A DNA stretch of 9,302 nucleotides. Origin: JAUVXJ01 sp034430275 (GTDB taxonomy: Bacteria; Chloroflexota; Anaerolineae; UBA7937; B3-Chlor). How positions within the stretch are numbered: position 1 is the first letter of the stretch; every line of letters begins with the position of its first letter. Location of the stretch: contig DAOUEW010000067.1 in the NCBI GenBank assembly GCA_034430275.1, forward strand, positions 1 to 9,302. Direction: 5' to 3'. Shown in pieces: positions 1-6,351 of this stretch. Made by a program: the position numbers and the translations under genes. The notes under the pieces are model-generated. The model searched no databases, was not told where the DNA came from, and was given only the letters and a program-made list of their open reading frames with translations.

Positions 1-1047
1 TTTGCCCACGCTGTCCGGCAGCTCGTAGTTGAGGTGATACCTCCGGCCGTCGAAGTCTACCACAGGGACGGGCAAGAACCCGGCCAGTTCCTGCGCCACC
101 CCGGTGGCACCCACGGCAGGGCCTCCGCACCCGTGCGGCGAAGAGAAGGTCTTGTGCAGGTTGAAGTGGCAGAGATCGAACCCCGCTTCACCGGCCCTGG
201 TGATACCCAGGACGCCGTTGGCGTTGGCCTGGTCGTACGAACAGAGCCCTCCAGCCTCGTGGACCACGTTGACGAACTCCTCGATCCTGGGGTTGAAGAT
301 GCCGGTGTCTTCGGGGTTGGTGATCAGCAGCCCTGCGGTCCTCTCCGAGACCGCTACCTTCAAAGCCTCCAGATCAGGATACCCATCCTCGTCCGGGTAG
401 AGGGTGATGACCTTGTAGCCCGCCGTCTTGGCGCAGGCCGCGTTCGAAGGATGGGAGAAGATAGTGGTGATGATCTCGTCCCGTCGCTCCCCCTCGCCCC
501 TCTTCGCGTGGTAGGCCCGGATGACGGAGACGTTGGTGTAGATGGCAGCCGAGCCAGCGCCTGGCTGCAGAGAAAAGCGGTCCAGGCCGGAGATCTCCTT
601 CAGGATCTGCTCGAACCTGTACATTATCTCCAGGACGCCTTGAACGGTATCCTCGTCCTGCAAAGGATGAAGATCTGCAACCTTCGGCGCCCTCGCCAGT
701 GCATCGTTGATCTTGGGACTGTACTTCATGGTGCAGGTGCCCTGTCCCACGTCGATGTTCACGTCCGTCCCCAGATTCTCTTGCGACAGGCGCACGTAGT
801 GTCGCAGCACCTGGGGCTGTGACAACTCCGGCAGACCTGGGGGCTGCTTCCTGCACATGTAGTCGGGCAACGAGGCCATCGCATCGCCAACCTGGTCCCT
901 GATCTCATCTTCGACCTCGGGCACCAGGATACCCCTCTGCCCCTGCCGGCTCAACTCGAAGATGATCGGCTCATCCCACCTCGCCTGATGGAACCGCCGC
1001 AGCCTCGGCTTGCCCTCCTCGTATCTGTGCCTGGTGATGTCCTCCAT
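1..1047 (-). CDS. gcvPB: Glycine dehydrogenase (decarboxylating) subunit 2, GcvPB (3' end cut by window edge)
   Basis: This is the PLP-carrying half of a split P-protein. With subunit 1 it decarboxylates glycine and passes the aminomethyl group to the lipoyl arm of H-protein. The frame is open from ATG (1047-1045) to the left edge and shows 349 residues; bacterial GcvPB is usually about 475-490, so roughly the last 130 are outside. Visible signatures are an N-terminal RGILVPEVE-like segment, GTCTMKYSPKIND (canonical proteins have GSCTMKYNPK), and the Schiff-base lysine K299 in HFNLHKTFSSPHG followed by a glycine-rich stretch (CGGPAVG). The visible end, YHLNYELPDSVGK, matches the family's L-D/N-Y-x-x-P-x-S-x-G region. 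The start lies one base after the gcvPA stop (TAG-C-ATG), so the subunits are probably translationally coupled. No gcvT, gcvH or lpd is visible. The family call is firm. The substrate is less certain, because the partner subunit is divergent. Confidence 0.9.
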   Translation of the reverse strand, partial: MEDITRHRYEEGKPRLRRFHQARWDEPIIFELSRQGQRGILVPEVEDEIRDQVGDAMASLPDYMCRKQPPGLPELSQPQVLRHYVRLSQENLGTDVNIDVGQGTCTMKYSPKINDALARAPKVADLHPLQDEDTVQGVLEIMYRFEQILKEISGLDRFSLQPGAGSAAIYTNVSVIRAYHAKRGEGERRDEIITTIFSHPSNAACAKTAGYKVITLYPDEDGYPDLEALKVAVSERTAGLLITNPEDTGIFNPRIEEFVNVVHEAGGLCSYDQANANGVLGITRAGEAGFDLCHFNLHKTFSSPHGCGGPAVGATGVAQELAGFLPVPVVDFDGRRYHLNYELPDSVGK

Positions 1048-1048
1048 G

Positions 1049-2446
1049 CTAGCTCACCACCTCCCCCAGCGCCTCCACCAACCTGTCGATGTCCGCTTTG
1101 GTGTGCACCTCCGTGACGCAATACAGGGCGCAGTTGCCCAGCTCCGGGAACTCCTTCGAAAGGTCCTTTCCTCCCAGGATGCCCCGAACCAGCAGACCGT
1201 GGTTGATCTCCTCGACGGTCTTGCCCGTCCCCTCGAAGCCAACCACGAACTCCTGGAAGTGAGGGCCCTGGAAAACGGGCGCCTGGACCCCCTTCAGCTT
1301 GCTCATCTGCTGCACGGCGTAGCGTGACCTGAGCATAATGCCTTCGCCAATCTCGGCCAAGCCCTGCGGTCCCATCAAGGCCAGGTACACTCCGGCGGTG
1401 ATGCCCCACAGCGCCGCCGCCGTGCCTACCCATTCCTTGCCCTCCTCCCTGACGGCGAAGGAGGTTCGCTCGTAGGCCACGTCGCCGAACCCGTACTCCC
1501 CATCCACCCGAGTGGGGGCGATTCCAAACAGTCGAGAGGGATACTCCATTACATATCGCTCTTCATCTCTGGTGGCGATGAACCCGGCTTGCCCGCCGCC
1601 GAACTGCATGTGCATGCCCAGCGGTTGCAGATCGCCGCAGACGATGTCCGCCCCGTAGTCGGCGGGCGGTGTGAGCACACCCAATGACATGGGATCTACG
1701 CTGCCCACGAATTGGGCGCCACTTTCGTGAGCGATGCTGGATACCTCTCCCCCGTGAGTCTCGATGAAGCCGAGATACGCGGGGTTCTCTATGTAGACTG
1801 CTGCCGTCCTGCCCGAGACCTTGGCTTTCAGGTCTTCCAGGTCCAGATTCCCGGTCTGTCTCTCGTGATCCACCAGTTTGATCTCCACGGCCGGCTGGCA
1901 GTAGTCCCGCAGCTTGGACAGCTTGCCGGGACAAATCGTGTCGGGGACCAGGGCCTCGCCTCGTCCCGTGATTCGCGCTGCCATGCGGATAGAGGTGGCA
2001 GCCGCCTGATAGCCATCGTAGGTGGGGACGTTGACCACGTCCATGTTGAGGAGCTCGCCCATCATGCTGGCGTACTCGAACAGGGCCTGGAACCGTCCAT
2101 GATCGTCGTAGGGCTCGCCCGCGTACGCCGTGAGGAACTCCCCTCGCTGGTTGATCTCGTCGCATACGGCGGGCACGTGATGCTGGTAGCACCCCGCTCC
2201 CAGAAAGCTGAGGTATTCCCCGCAGGTCTTGTTCTTGCTCAGGATACCCTCTACGTGCCTCTTCAAGGCATACTCCGAGAGCAAGGGCGGCGGGAGATCC
2301 AGAGGTTTCCTCAGCCGCAGGCTCTCGGGAACATCCTCGTAGAAGTCGTCGGTGCTCTCCGCCCCCACGGCCTCCAGCATCTGCTGCTTGACTTGGGGTA
2401 CGGAGTTGGGGATGTAGGGATAGACCACAGCTCTGCTACGGCTCAT
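1049..2446 (-). CDS. gcvPA: Glycine dehydrogenase (decarboxylating) subunit 1, GcvPA, divergent
   Basis: The product is 465 residues, slightly longer than the usual 440-450. It belongs to the GcvPA half of P-protein (fold type I PLP enzyme, lacking the PLP lysine): an N-terminal YIPN segment and DDFYEDVPE helix, FLGAGCYQHHVPAV at 81-94 (canonical FLGAGAYDHYVP), QALFEYASMM near 120-129 followed by NMDVVN, PTYDG, and a C-terminal PELGN...VTE pair. It departs from canonical P-proteins at two conserved places. The TPYQPE-S-QG loop is replaced by TAYAGEPYDDHG (106-117), and the REQHIRR-KATSNIC-T block is replaced by REEGKEWVGTAAALWG (333-348). The start is ATG 2446-2444 with a strong GGAGG (2458-2454) seven bases upstream. 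It forms a near-overlapping pair with gcvPB and lies 129 bases after the M20 gene on the same strand. The likely role is glycine decarboxylation; a related amino-acid decarboxylation cannot be excluded. Confidence 0.88.
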   Translation of the reverse strand: MSRSRAVVYPYIPNSVPQVKQQMLEAVGAESTDDFYEDVPESLRLRKPLDLPPPLLSEYALKRHVEGILSKNKTCGEYLSFLGAGCYQHHVPAVCDEINQRGEFLTAYAGEPYDDHGRFQALFEYASMMGELLNMDVVNVPTYDGYQAAATSIRMAARITGRGEALVPDTICPGKLSKLRDYCQPAVEIKLVDHERQTGNLDLEDLKAKVSGRTAAVYIENPAYLGFIETHGGEVSSIAHESGAQFVGSVDPMSLGVLTPPADYGADIVCGDLQPLGMHMQFGGGQAGFIATRDEERYVMEYPSRLFGIAPTRVDGEYGFGDVAYERTSFAVREEGKEWVGTAAALWGITAGVYLALMGPQGLAEIGEGIMLRSRYAVQQMSKLKGVQAPVFQGPHFQEFVVGFEGTGKTVEEINHGLLVRGILGGKDLSKEFPELGNCALYCVTEVHTKADIDRLVEALGEVVS

Positions 2447-2470
2447 TGAGTTACCTCCATCTGGGTCCAG

Positions 2471-2480
2471 GCTCTAGAGC
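2471..2480. repeat. 10-base perfect palindrome upstream of gcvPA
   Basis: GCTCTAGAGC is a perfect palindrome centred about 30 bases upstream of the gcvPA start codon and just upstream of its ribosome binding site. It could be an operator half-site pair or chance. No convincing -10/-35 pair for gcvPA was found in the 129-base gap, so gcvPA is most simply read as part of the transcript coming from rocD. Confidence 0.35.
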
Positions 2481-2564
2481 AACGTCGGCAGAATCAATCT
2501 CATACCAGAGCAGACTGCGGGCCACGCCGTCACGCCGCCATCACGTTCAGGCGCACTGTCGATG

Positions 2565-2602
2565 CTCGAGCTGGCTCAACCGCTCTCCTGGCCCAGCTCG
2601 AG
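2565..2602 (-). repeat. 10-bp inverted repeat spanning the M20 gene stop codon
   Basis: Perfect arms CTCGAGCTGG (2565-2574) and CCAGCTCGAG (2593-2602) are separated by 18 bases and enclose the TGA stop (2578-2576) of the M20 gene. In the minus-strand transcript this would fold into a stable stem-loop at the 3' end of that gene. No T-run follows it, so it is not a classic intrinsic terminator. A role in transcript attenuation, processing or mRNA stability before gcvPA is possible but unproven. Confidence 0.5.
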
Positions 2603-3790
2603 GGCCAGCGCGGTGTAGCCCAGCAGCCCTTCCTGGAGCATGGCCACCGGCACGCTCTCGCCCACCACGTGCAGTTGCTCCGCCTCAGCAGGCCCGAAGC
2701 CGATGGTGGGCACCCCGGCCTCCATCAGGTGTCCGCCGTCGGTGGCGAAGCGCCAGATCACCACCTCCACGGGACGAGAGAAAGCACGGGCCAGTATTGC
2801 CTGGCCTCGTTGCACCAACTCATGCCGCGCAGATAGGCCAAAGGAGGGGAACACGGCGGGGAAGGTCTCCGTACGGCCCGTGTAGGTTCGCAGATCGCGG
2901 GTATGTAGGGTTAACTCGCCTTCGCTGCCCTCCACCTCGGAGAGGCAGGTCTCCAGCACCGGCCGGAGCTGATCGAGGACCTCTTCTGGTCCCTCGCCGG
3001 GCACGTTGCGCCAATCCAGATGAACGCGGCCCTCGCCGGGAATGACGTTGCTGCTCTGTTGATCGGTGAGATAAAGAGTGGGGGCCACGCTCGACCGGCC
3101 AAACGTTTCGTCTTCTGCCAGAGAGAGGGTTTCCAGTCGCTGCACAAAGCGTGCCAGCACGTAGTGGGGGTTCACACCCTGATCTGGCACGCTGGCATGG
3201 ACCGCTTTCCCTGACACGCGCACGACGACTTCTATCCTGCCTCTGTGCCCTCGGGCGAGTTGGTTGCTGGTCGCTTCGCCCACCACAGCCACGTCGGGAC
3301 GTACGGTCTCGACCAGCTTCCTGGTGCCCAGGCCTCCTACTTCCTCCTGCACCACCGCGGCCACGTACACGTCACCCGGCGGCCGCAGGACCTCCTGGGC
3401 CAGCAGCCCGACTGCGTAGACCATGGCCGCCAGGGGACCCTTCATGTCGGCCACGCCCCGACCCCACAGCCTACCTTCGTGGATCTGGCCGCCGTAGGGT
3501 GGGTGCGGCCATTCGTCGGCCCGGCCGGGGTCTACGTGGTCCATGTGGCCGTTGAACATCACCGAGCGGCCCACGCCCCTGCCACGGAGCAAGCCCACCA
3601 CGTTTCCCCAATCGTCAATCCACACGTCGTCGTAGCCCAGGGCTTCCATCTCGGCCCTAACCAGAGCAGCGACCTGACCTTCCTCGCCGGGAAGGCTCGG
3701 CGTTTGTACGATCCTCTGGCAGAAAGAGATCATCGCCTGAGTCTGGCGCTCCACGAAACGGGCCAGGTCATGGTTCTGATTGTCGCTCAA
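2576..3790 (-). CDS. M20-family zinc metallohydrolase, YgeY/ArgE/DapE-like (deacylase or peptidase)
   Basis: This 404-residue protein has the full M20 di-metal site. H82 and catalytic D84 lie in NGHMDHVD, bridging D115 in GRGVADMKGP, general base E149 and metal ligand E150 in QEEVGG, metal ligand E172 in VGEAT, and H374 near the C-terminus. The dimerisation (lid) domain sits around residues 180-290, starting near RGHRGRIEV. No signal peptide is seen, so the enzyme is probably cytoplasmic. The pattern (H-x-D-x-VDPG-x-x-x-x-W...P-x-x-G, then RGHRGR) resembles the YgeY subfamily, whose substrate is unknown. ArgE (N-acetylornithine), DapE or dipeptidase activity are alternatives. The start is TTG at 3790-3788, chosen because GGAGGG lies seven bases upstream; the first in-frame ATG (codon 20) would cut into the fold. 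It lies 81 bases after rocD on the same strand, so a substrate yielding ornithine, glycine or hydroxyproline is an inference from context. Confidence 0.88.
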   Translation of the reverse strand: MSDNQNHDLARFVERQTQAMISFCQRIVQTPSLPGEEGQVAALVRAEMEALGYDDVWIDDWGNVVGLLRGRGVGRSVMFNGHMDHVDPGRADEWPHPPYGGQIHEGRLWGRGVADMKGPLAAMVYAVGLLAQEVLRPPGDVYVAAVVQEEVGGLGTRKLVETVRPDVAVVGEATSNQLARGHRGRIEVVVRVSGKAVHASVPDQGVNPHYVLARFVQRLETLSLAEDETFGRSSVAPTLYLTDQQSSNVIPGEGRVHLDWRNVPGEGPEEVLDQLRPVLETCLSEVEGSEGELTLHTRDLRTYTGRTETFPAVFPSFGLSARHELVQRGQAILARAFSRPVEVVIWRFATDGGHLMEAGVPTIGFGPAEAEQLHVVGESVPVAMLQEGLLGYTALALELGQESG

Positions 3791-3797
3791 GATAGAA

Positions 3798-3803
3798 CCC
3801 TCC
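3798..3803 (-). promoter_or_regulatory. Ribosome binding site deciding the TTG start of the M20 gene
   Basis: On the minus strand GGAGGG occupies 3803-3798 and is followed by seven bases and then TTG at 3790. This near-perfect Shine-Dalgarno sequence at ideal spacing supports the non-ATG start. Confidence 0.75.
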
Positions 3804-3818
3804 GGGGCAGGTCATTTC

Positions 3819-3829
3819 GGACCAGGTCC
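3819..3829. repeat. Palindrome GGACC-A-GGTCC between rocD and the M20 gene
   Basis: An 11-base palindrome with five-base arms sits in the 81-base rocD/M20 gap, upstream of the M20 ribosome binding site. GGACCAG also occurs at 5122-5128 in the divergent intergenic region. Either a short operator or chance; there is no T-run to make it a terminator. Confidence 0.3.
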
Positions 3830-3871
3830 TTTCACCCAAGGGCGTGTCATGAGGAATCCTGCCCGCCGTTG

Positions 3872-5074
3872 TCACAGGTCGGTGAGCACCGCTTCGATGC
3901 GCTCCAGCGCCCAGTCCAGCTCCTCACGACTGATCACCAGAGGCGGGGCGAACCTGAGGACGCTCTCGTGGGTTTCTTTGCACAGCACCCCTCGATCCTT
4001 GAGGGCCTCTGCGAACCGGCGGGCGCCCCCTGCCTCGCGTTTCAGTTCCACGCCCGTCAGCAAGCCGCGCCCGCGCACCTCCACGATGTGCTCGCTCTCC
4101 ACCCGCTGCAACCGACCCAGCAGGTACTCTCCTTGCTCCCGCGCGTTCTCGATCAGCCCCTCCTCGACCAACACCTTGAGCGCTTCGCGGGCGATGGCTG
4201 CGCCCAAGGGGTTGCCGCCGAAGGTCGAGCCGTGATCGCCGGGGTTGAATAGCCCCAACACCGCACGGTCGGCCAGCACCGCCGAGACAGGATAGAACCC
4301 GCCAGACAATGCCTTCCCGATCACCACCACGTCGGGCCGAACATCCTCCCAATCGCACCCAAAGAACCTCCCGGTGCGGCCGAGGCCAGTCTGGATCTCG
4401 TCGGCCACGAAGAGGATGTTGTAGCGATCGCAGATCTCTCGCGCCTTGCTCAGATAACCTGGGGGCGGGACGATGACACCACCCTCACCCTGGATCGGCT
4501 CCACCAGGAAGGCCACGGTGTAGGGCGTGATGGCGGCCTCCAAAGCGTCGGGATCGCCATAAGGCACGGTGACGAAACCTGGGGTGAAGGGCCCGAACCC
4601 CTCTCTGTACTGCTCCTCCGTGGAGAAACCCACGATGGTAATGGTCCGCCCGTGGAAATTCCCGGCGCAGGTGATGATCTCCGCCCGTCCATCGGGAACC
4701 GCCTTGACCTCGTAGCCCCACTTCCGGACCGCCTTGAGCGCCGTCTCCACCGCCTCGGCGCCTGTATTCATGGGCAGCATCATCTCGTAGCCGGTGAGCT
4801 CGCACACCTCCTTGGCGAACATCGGCAACTGATCGTTGCGAAAGGCCCGGCCGGTCAGCGTGAGCTTGGCCGCCTGCTCCTCCATGGCCTTGAGGATGCG
4901 TGGATGATTGTGACCCTGATTGAGGGCCGAATAGGAGCTGAGGCAATCCAGGTACCGCTTACCCTCCACGTCCCAGACCCACACCCCCTCACCCCGCTCC
5001 AGGATCACGTCCAGAGGCTTGTAGTTCTGGGCGTTGTATCGGTCTTCCAGCTCCACGTATTCCTGCGTTTTCAT
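3872..5074 (-). CDS. rocD: Ornithine aminotransferase (ornithine--oxo-acid transaminase)
   Basis: This cytoplasmic class III PLP aminotransferase interconverts L-ornithine plus 2-oxoglutarate with glutamate-5-semialdehyde (in equilibrium with P5C) plus glutamate. The 400-residue length is typical. It reads as a true ornithine aminotransferase and not an acetylornithine or GABA enzyme: Y18 (NYKPLDV), Y48 (SSYSALNQGH) and R143 (GNFHGRT) keep the exact spacing of human OAT Y55, Y85 and R180, which bind ornithine. The E197 (PIQGEGG) / R374 (LRFAPPLVI) switch pair is present, as are D225 (ADEIQTG) and PLP lysine K254 (GKALSGG). ATG 5074-5072 was chosen because it has GGGAGG four bases upstream and homologues start nearby; an in-frame TTG at 5095 would add seven residues. 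It is the first gene of the minus-strand cluster and is divergent from the hydroxyproline dehydratase genes, whose product P5C is its substrate. Confidence 0.94.
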   Translation of the reverse strand: MKTQEYVELEDRYNAQNYKPLDVILERGEGVWVWDVEGKRYLDCLSSYSALNQGHNHPRILKAMEEQAAKLTLTGRAFRNDQLPMFAKEVCELTGYEMMLPMNTGAEAVETALKAVRKWGYEVKAVPDGRAEIITCAGNFHGRTITIVGFSTEEQYREGFGPFTPGFVTVPYGDPDALEAAITPYTVAFLVEPIQGEGGVIVPPPGYLSKAREICDRYNILFVADEIQTGLGRTGRFFGCDWEDVRPDVVVIGKALSGGFYPVSAVLADRAVLGLFNPGDHGSTFGGNPLGAAIAREALKVLVEEGLIENAREQGEYLLGRLQRVESEHIVEVRGRGLLTGVELKREAGGARRFAEALKDRGVLCKETHESVLRFAPPLVISREELDWALERIEAVLTDL

Positions 5075-5078
5075 GCAG

Positions 5079-5084
5079 CCTCCC
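5079..5084 (-). promoter_or_regulatory. Ribosome binding site deciding the rocD start
   Basis: GGGAGG (5084-5079 on the minus strand) lies four bases before ATG 5074. The spacing is short, but it favours this ATG over the in-frame TTG at 5095, which has no comparable sequence. Confidence 0.55.
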
Positions 5085-5114
5085 ACCGTTGCCAACTCGA
5101 ACGCTGCCGGGTCA

Positions 5115-5189
5115 GACCATTGGACCAGTAGAACGAGTCAAGGCTCCCGGACCCACTCACGACGACCAAGTGTACGTCATCTATTGGTC
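5115..5189. promoter_or_regulatory. Cluster of GACCA half-sites, candidate operator
   Basis: GACCA occurs directly at 5115-5119, 5123-5127 and 5164-5168. Inverted, TTGGTC at 5184-5189 pairs with GACCAA at 5164-5169 (six-base arms, 14-base gap). The cluster lies on the rocD side of the divergent region, where a shared regulator could act. No regulator gene is visible, and a five-base motif recurs easily by chance, so this is only a candidate. Confidence 0.3.
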
Positions 5190-5264
5190 AGTTGCCACTC
5201 TCTGCACGTGGAATGTGGAGAAAGCACACCGAGATAGGCCTGTCGCCAGACCGAGCCGGGCACG

Positions 5265-5290
5265 TAGGGGCGGGTCTCAGACCCGCCCTA
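5265..5290. repeat. GC-rich palindromic repeat (REP/MITE-like)
   Basis: Left arm TAGGGGCGGGTCT (5265-5277) and right arm AGACCCGCCCTA (5279-5290) are complementary except for one extra G in the left arm, with a single C between them. From memory, palindromes of this GTAGGGGCGGGT...ACCCGCCCC type are dispersed in many copies in Chloroflexota and some cyanobacterial genomes. Only one copy is present here, so the repeat status is inferred. It lies between divergent genes, 13 bases upstream of the -35 of the activase promoter, and has no T-run, so it is not read as a terminator. Confidence 0.6.
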
Positions 5291-5303
5291 TGAGCGACCG
5301 TCC

Positions 5304-5332
5304 TTGCCGCCTCGCCAGAAGTGACCTACAAT
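5304..5332 (+). promoter_or_regulatory. Sigma70-type promoter for the hydroxyproline dehydratase operon
   Basis: TTGCCG (5304-5309) and TACAAT (5327-5332, five of six matches to the -10 consensus) are separated by exactly 17 bases. The predicted transcription start is near 5339, about 100 bases before the activase start codon. This is the best rightward promoter in the region. Confidence 0.6.
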
Positions 5333-5337
5333 CGCAC

Positions 5338-5360
5338 CTGAGAGTGTCAAACGCTCTCAG
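5338..5360 (+). promoter_or_regulatory. Hairpin at the predicted transcription start of the operon
   Basis: Arms CTGAGAG (5338-5344) and CTCTCAG (5354-5360) pair perfectly. The stem extends inward through one T-G wobble and one G-C pair to about nine base pairs around a five-base loop (TCAAA). It sits on the expected +1 position, so it could be an operator covering the start site or a 5'-terminal mRNA stem-loop that stabilises the transcript. The loop side contains TGTCAA, a perfect -35 on the minus strand, but no matching -10 follows. Confidence 0.5.
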
Positions 5361-5427
5361 TTCCATGCGCGCGCGGGAATGGCCGACGAGGGCTGTCGGT
5401 GCACCCTCCATCGTTCAGCCAGGCGAC

Positions 5428-5433
5428 AAAGGG
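5428..5433 (+). promoter_or_regulatory. Ribosome binding site deciding the TTG start of the activase
   Basis: AAAGGG lies eight bases before TTG at 5442. The in-frame ATG at 5379 lacks such a site and would add 21 residues unlike any radical-SAM activase N-terminus. Confidence 0.65.
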
Positions 5434-5441
5434 CCAGACTC

Positions 5442-6347
5442 TTGACCACGGGCATCATCTTCGACGTGAAGAAGTTCTCCATCCACGACGGTCCCGGCAT
5501 TCGCACCACTGTCTTCCTCAAAGGATGCCCCCTCCAGTGTTCGTGGTGTCATAATCCCGAAGGCCAGGATCCGAGACCTCAACTCCTCTACCGGCCGGAC
5601 CGTTGTCTCGGCTGCGGGGAGTGTATCCCGGTCTGCCCGGAGGGGGCGATCCGTTGGGAGAAAGACAAAGTGACCACAGATCCCGAGGCCTGCTCTCTCT
5701 GCGGAGATTGCGTGGAGGTATGCTTCTCCGACGCACGCGAGATGGTGGGTCGACAGGTCACGGTCTCCGAGGTCCTGGCCGAGGTCGAGCGGGACGTCCC
5801 CTTCTACGACCAATCGGGGGGAGGAGTCACCTTCTCCGGCGGCGAGCCTCTCTTCCAGCCAGAATTCCTGCTCCTGCTGCTGCGAGCGTGCAAGGAGCGA
5901 GGGATGCACACCGCTGTGGACACCTGCGGGCACTCGGACTGGCAATCTGTGGACGACATCCGAGACTGCGTCGACCTCTTCCTCTACGACCTCAAGCTGA
6001 TAGACGACGAGAAACACCGGTTGTTTACGGGCGTCTCCAACCAGTCCAGTCTGAGAAATCTCCAGGCCCTGTCCCAGCACGGCGAGAACATCATCCTGCG
6101 TATGCCTGTCATCCCCGGGGTGAACGACGGCGAGGAGAACCTTCGTGCCACGGCCGAGTTGGCGGCCGCTCTTCCCAGCCTGGCGCGGGTGGACCTCCTC
6201 CCCTATCACAACACCGCTATGCACAAGTACCGAAGCCTCGGCAGGGCGTTCTCCTTGCCAGACACACAACGACCGCCGGACGATCATCTGGCCACCATCG
6301 CCGGAACCCTACGCGAGTTCGGCCTTCAGGTACAGATCGGAGGTTGA
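5442..6347 (+). CDS. hypE: Glycyl radical enzyme activase (trans-4-hydroxy-L-proline dehydratase activating enzyme, radical SAM)
   Basis: This enzyme installs the glycyl radical on its partner by cleaving S-adenosylmethionine with an [4Fe-4S] cluster. With the TTG start it has 301 residues, normal for the family. The radical-SAM motif C29-x3-C33-x2-C36 (KGCPLQCSWCHNPEG) follows IHDGPGIRTTVFLKG. An inserted ferredoxin domain has two four-cysteine sets (C55, C58, C61, C65 and C84, C87, C90, C94) for two further [4Fe-4S] clusters, as in most glycyl radical activases outside the short PflA type. SAM-binding SGGEPL lies after the FYDQSGGGVTFS segment, and a C-terminal LLPYHN motif is present. The start was set at TTG because homologues begin with GIIFDVKKFSIHDGPG and AAAGGG lies eight bases upstream. 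It is followed after four bases by the glycyl radical enzyme, so the two are co-transcribed. The activase class is certain; the specific name rests on the partner. Confidence 0.92.
   Translation: MTTGIIFDVKKFSIHDGPGIRTTVFLKGCPLQCSWCHNPEGQDPRPQLLYRPDRCLGCGECIPVCPEGAIRWEKDKVTTDPEACSLCGDCVEVCFSDAREMVGRQVTVSEVLAEVERDVPFYDQSGGGVTFSGGEPLFQPEFLLLLLRACKERGMHTAVDTCGHSDWQSVDDIRDCVDLFLYDLKLIDDEKHRLFTGVSNQSSLRNLQALSQHGENIILRMPVIPGVNDGEENLRATAELAAALPSLARVDLLPYHNTAMHKYRSLGRAFSLPDTQRPPDDHLATIAGTLREFGLQVQIGG
6339..6343 (+). promoter_or_regulatory. Ribosome binding site of the hydroxyproline dehydratase gene
   Basis: GGAGG inside the last codons of the activase gene lies eight bases before ATG 6352. It fixes the start of the dehydratase against longer in-frame readings that begin inside the activase gene. 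Confidence 0.8.
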
Positions 6348-6351
6348 TGGC

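Larger units (their letters stand above)
5075..5441. other. Divergent intergenic region between rocD and the hydroxyproline dehydratase genes
   Basis: This 367-base stretch has no credible gene. Left to right it holds the rocD leader, a group of GACCA half-sites (5115-5189), a GC-rich palindromic repeat (5265-5290), a rightward sigma70-type promoter (5304-5332), a hairpin at the predicted start of that transcript (5338-5360), and the leader and ribosome binding site of the activase gene. I could not find a convincing promoter for rocD: TTGACT at 5141-5136 on the minus strand lacks a -10 at the right distance. No tRNA-like or recognisable riboswitch structure was seen. Confidence 0.7.

Noticed and set aside
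1045..1051. A frameshift splitting one glycine dehydrogenase gene
   Set aside because: GcvPA and GcvPB are normally separate genes in many bacteria. Each has its own proper end or start (TAG-C-ATG), so this is the natural two-subunit form.
2443..2460. Five-codon open frame (ATG to TGA) overlapping the gcvPA start on the minus strand
   Set aside because: Its sequence contains the gcvPA ribosome binding site itself, it has no ribosome binding site of its own, and it is too short to support as a gene.
3245..4252. Long plus-strand open frame opposite the M20 gene and rocD
   Set aside because: It lies antisense to two genes with full catalytic motifs, crosses their gap, has low-complexity His/Gln/Pro-rich content and no family signature. 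It is a shadow of GC-rich codon use.
5345..5350. Leftward promoter with a perfect -35 (TTGACA on the minus strand) for rocD
   Set aside because: No -10-like hexamer occurs 16-18 bases downstream on that strand, and the site lies inside the hairpin arm/loop, so the match is probably incidental.
5379..5441. Upstream ATG start adding 21 residues to the activase
   Set aside because: It has no ribosome binding site and the added residues do not resemble activase N-termini. TTG 5442 has AAAGGG at good spacing and begins at the conserved GIIFDVKKFSIHDGPG segment.
5415..6287. Minus-strand open frame opposite the activase
   Set aside because: It mirrors the activase codons, has no motif of its own, and the sense strand carries three intact cysteine clusters.
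6145..6351. In-frame extension of the hypD gene into the activase gene
   Set aside because: It overlaps the activase in another frame. ATG 6352 has a strong GGAGG and gives the normal HypD length.
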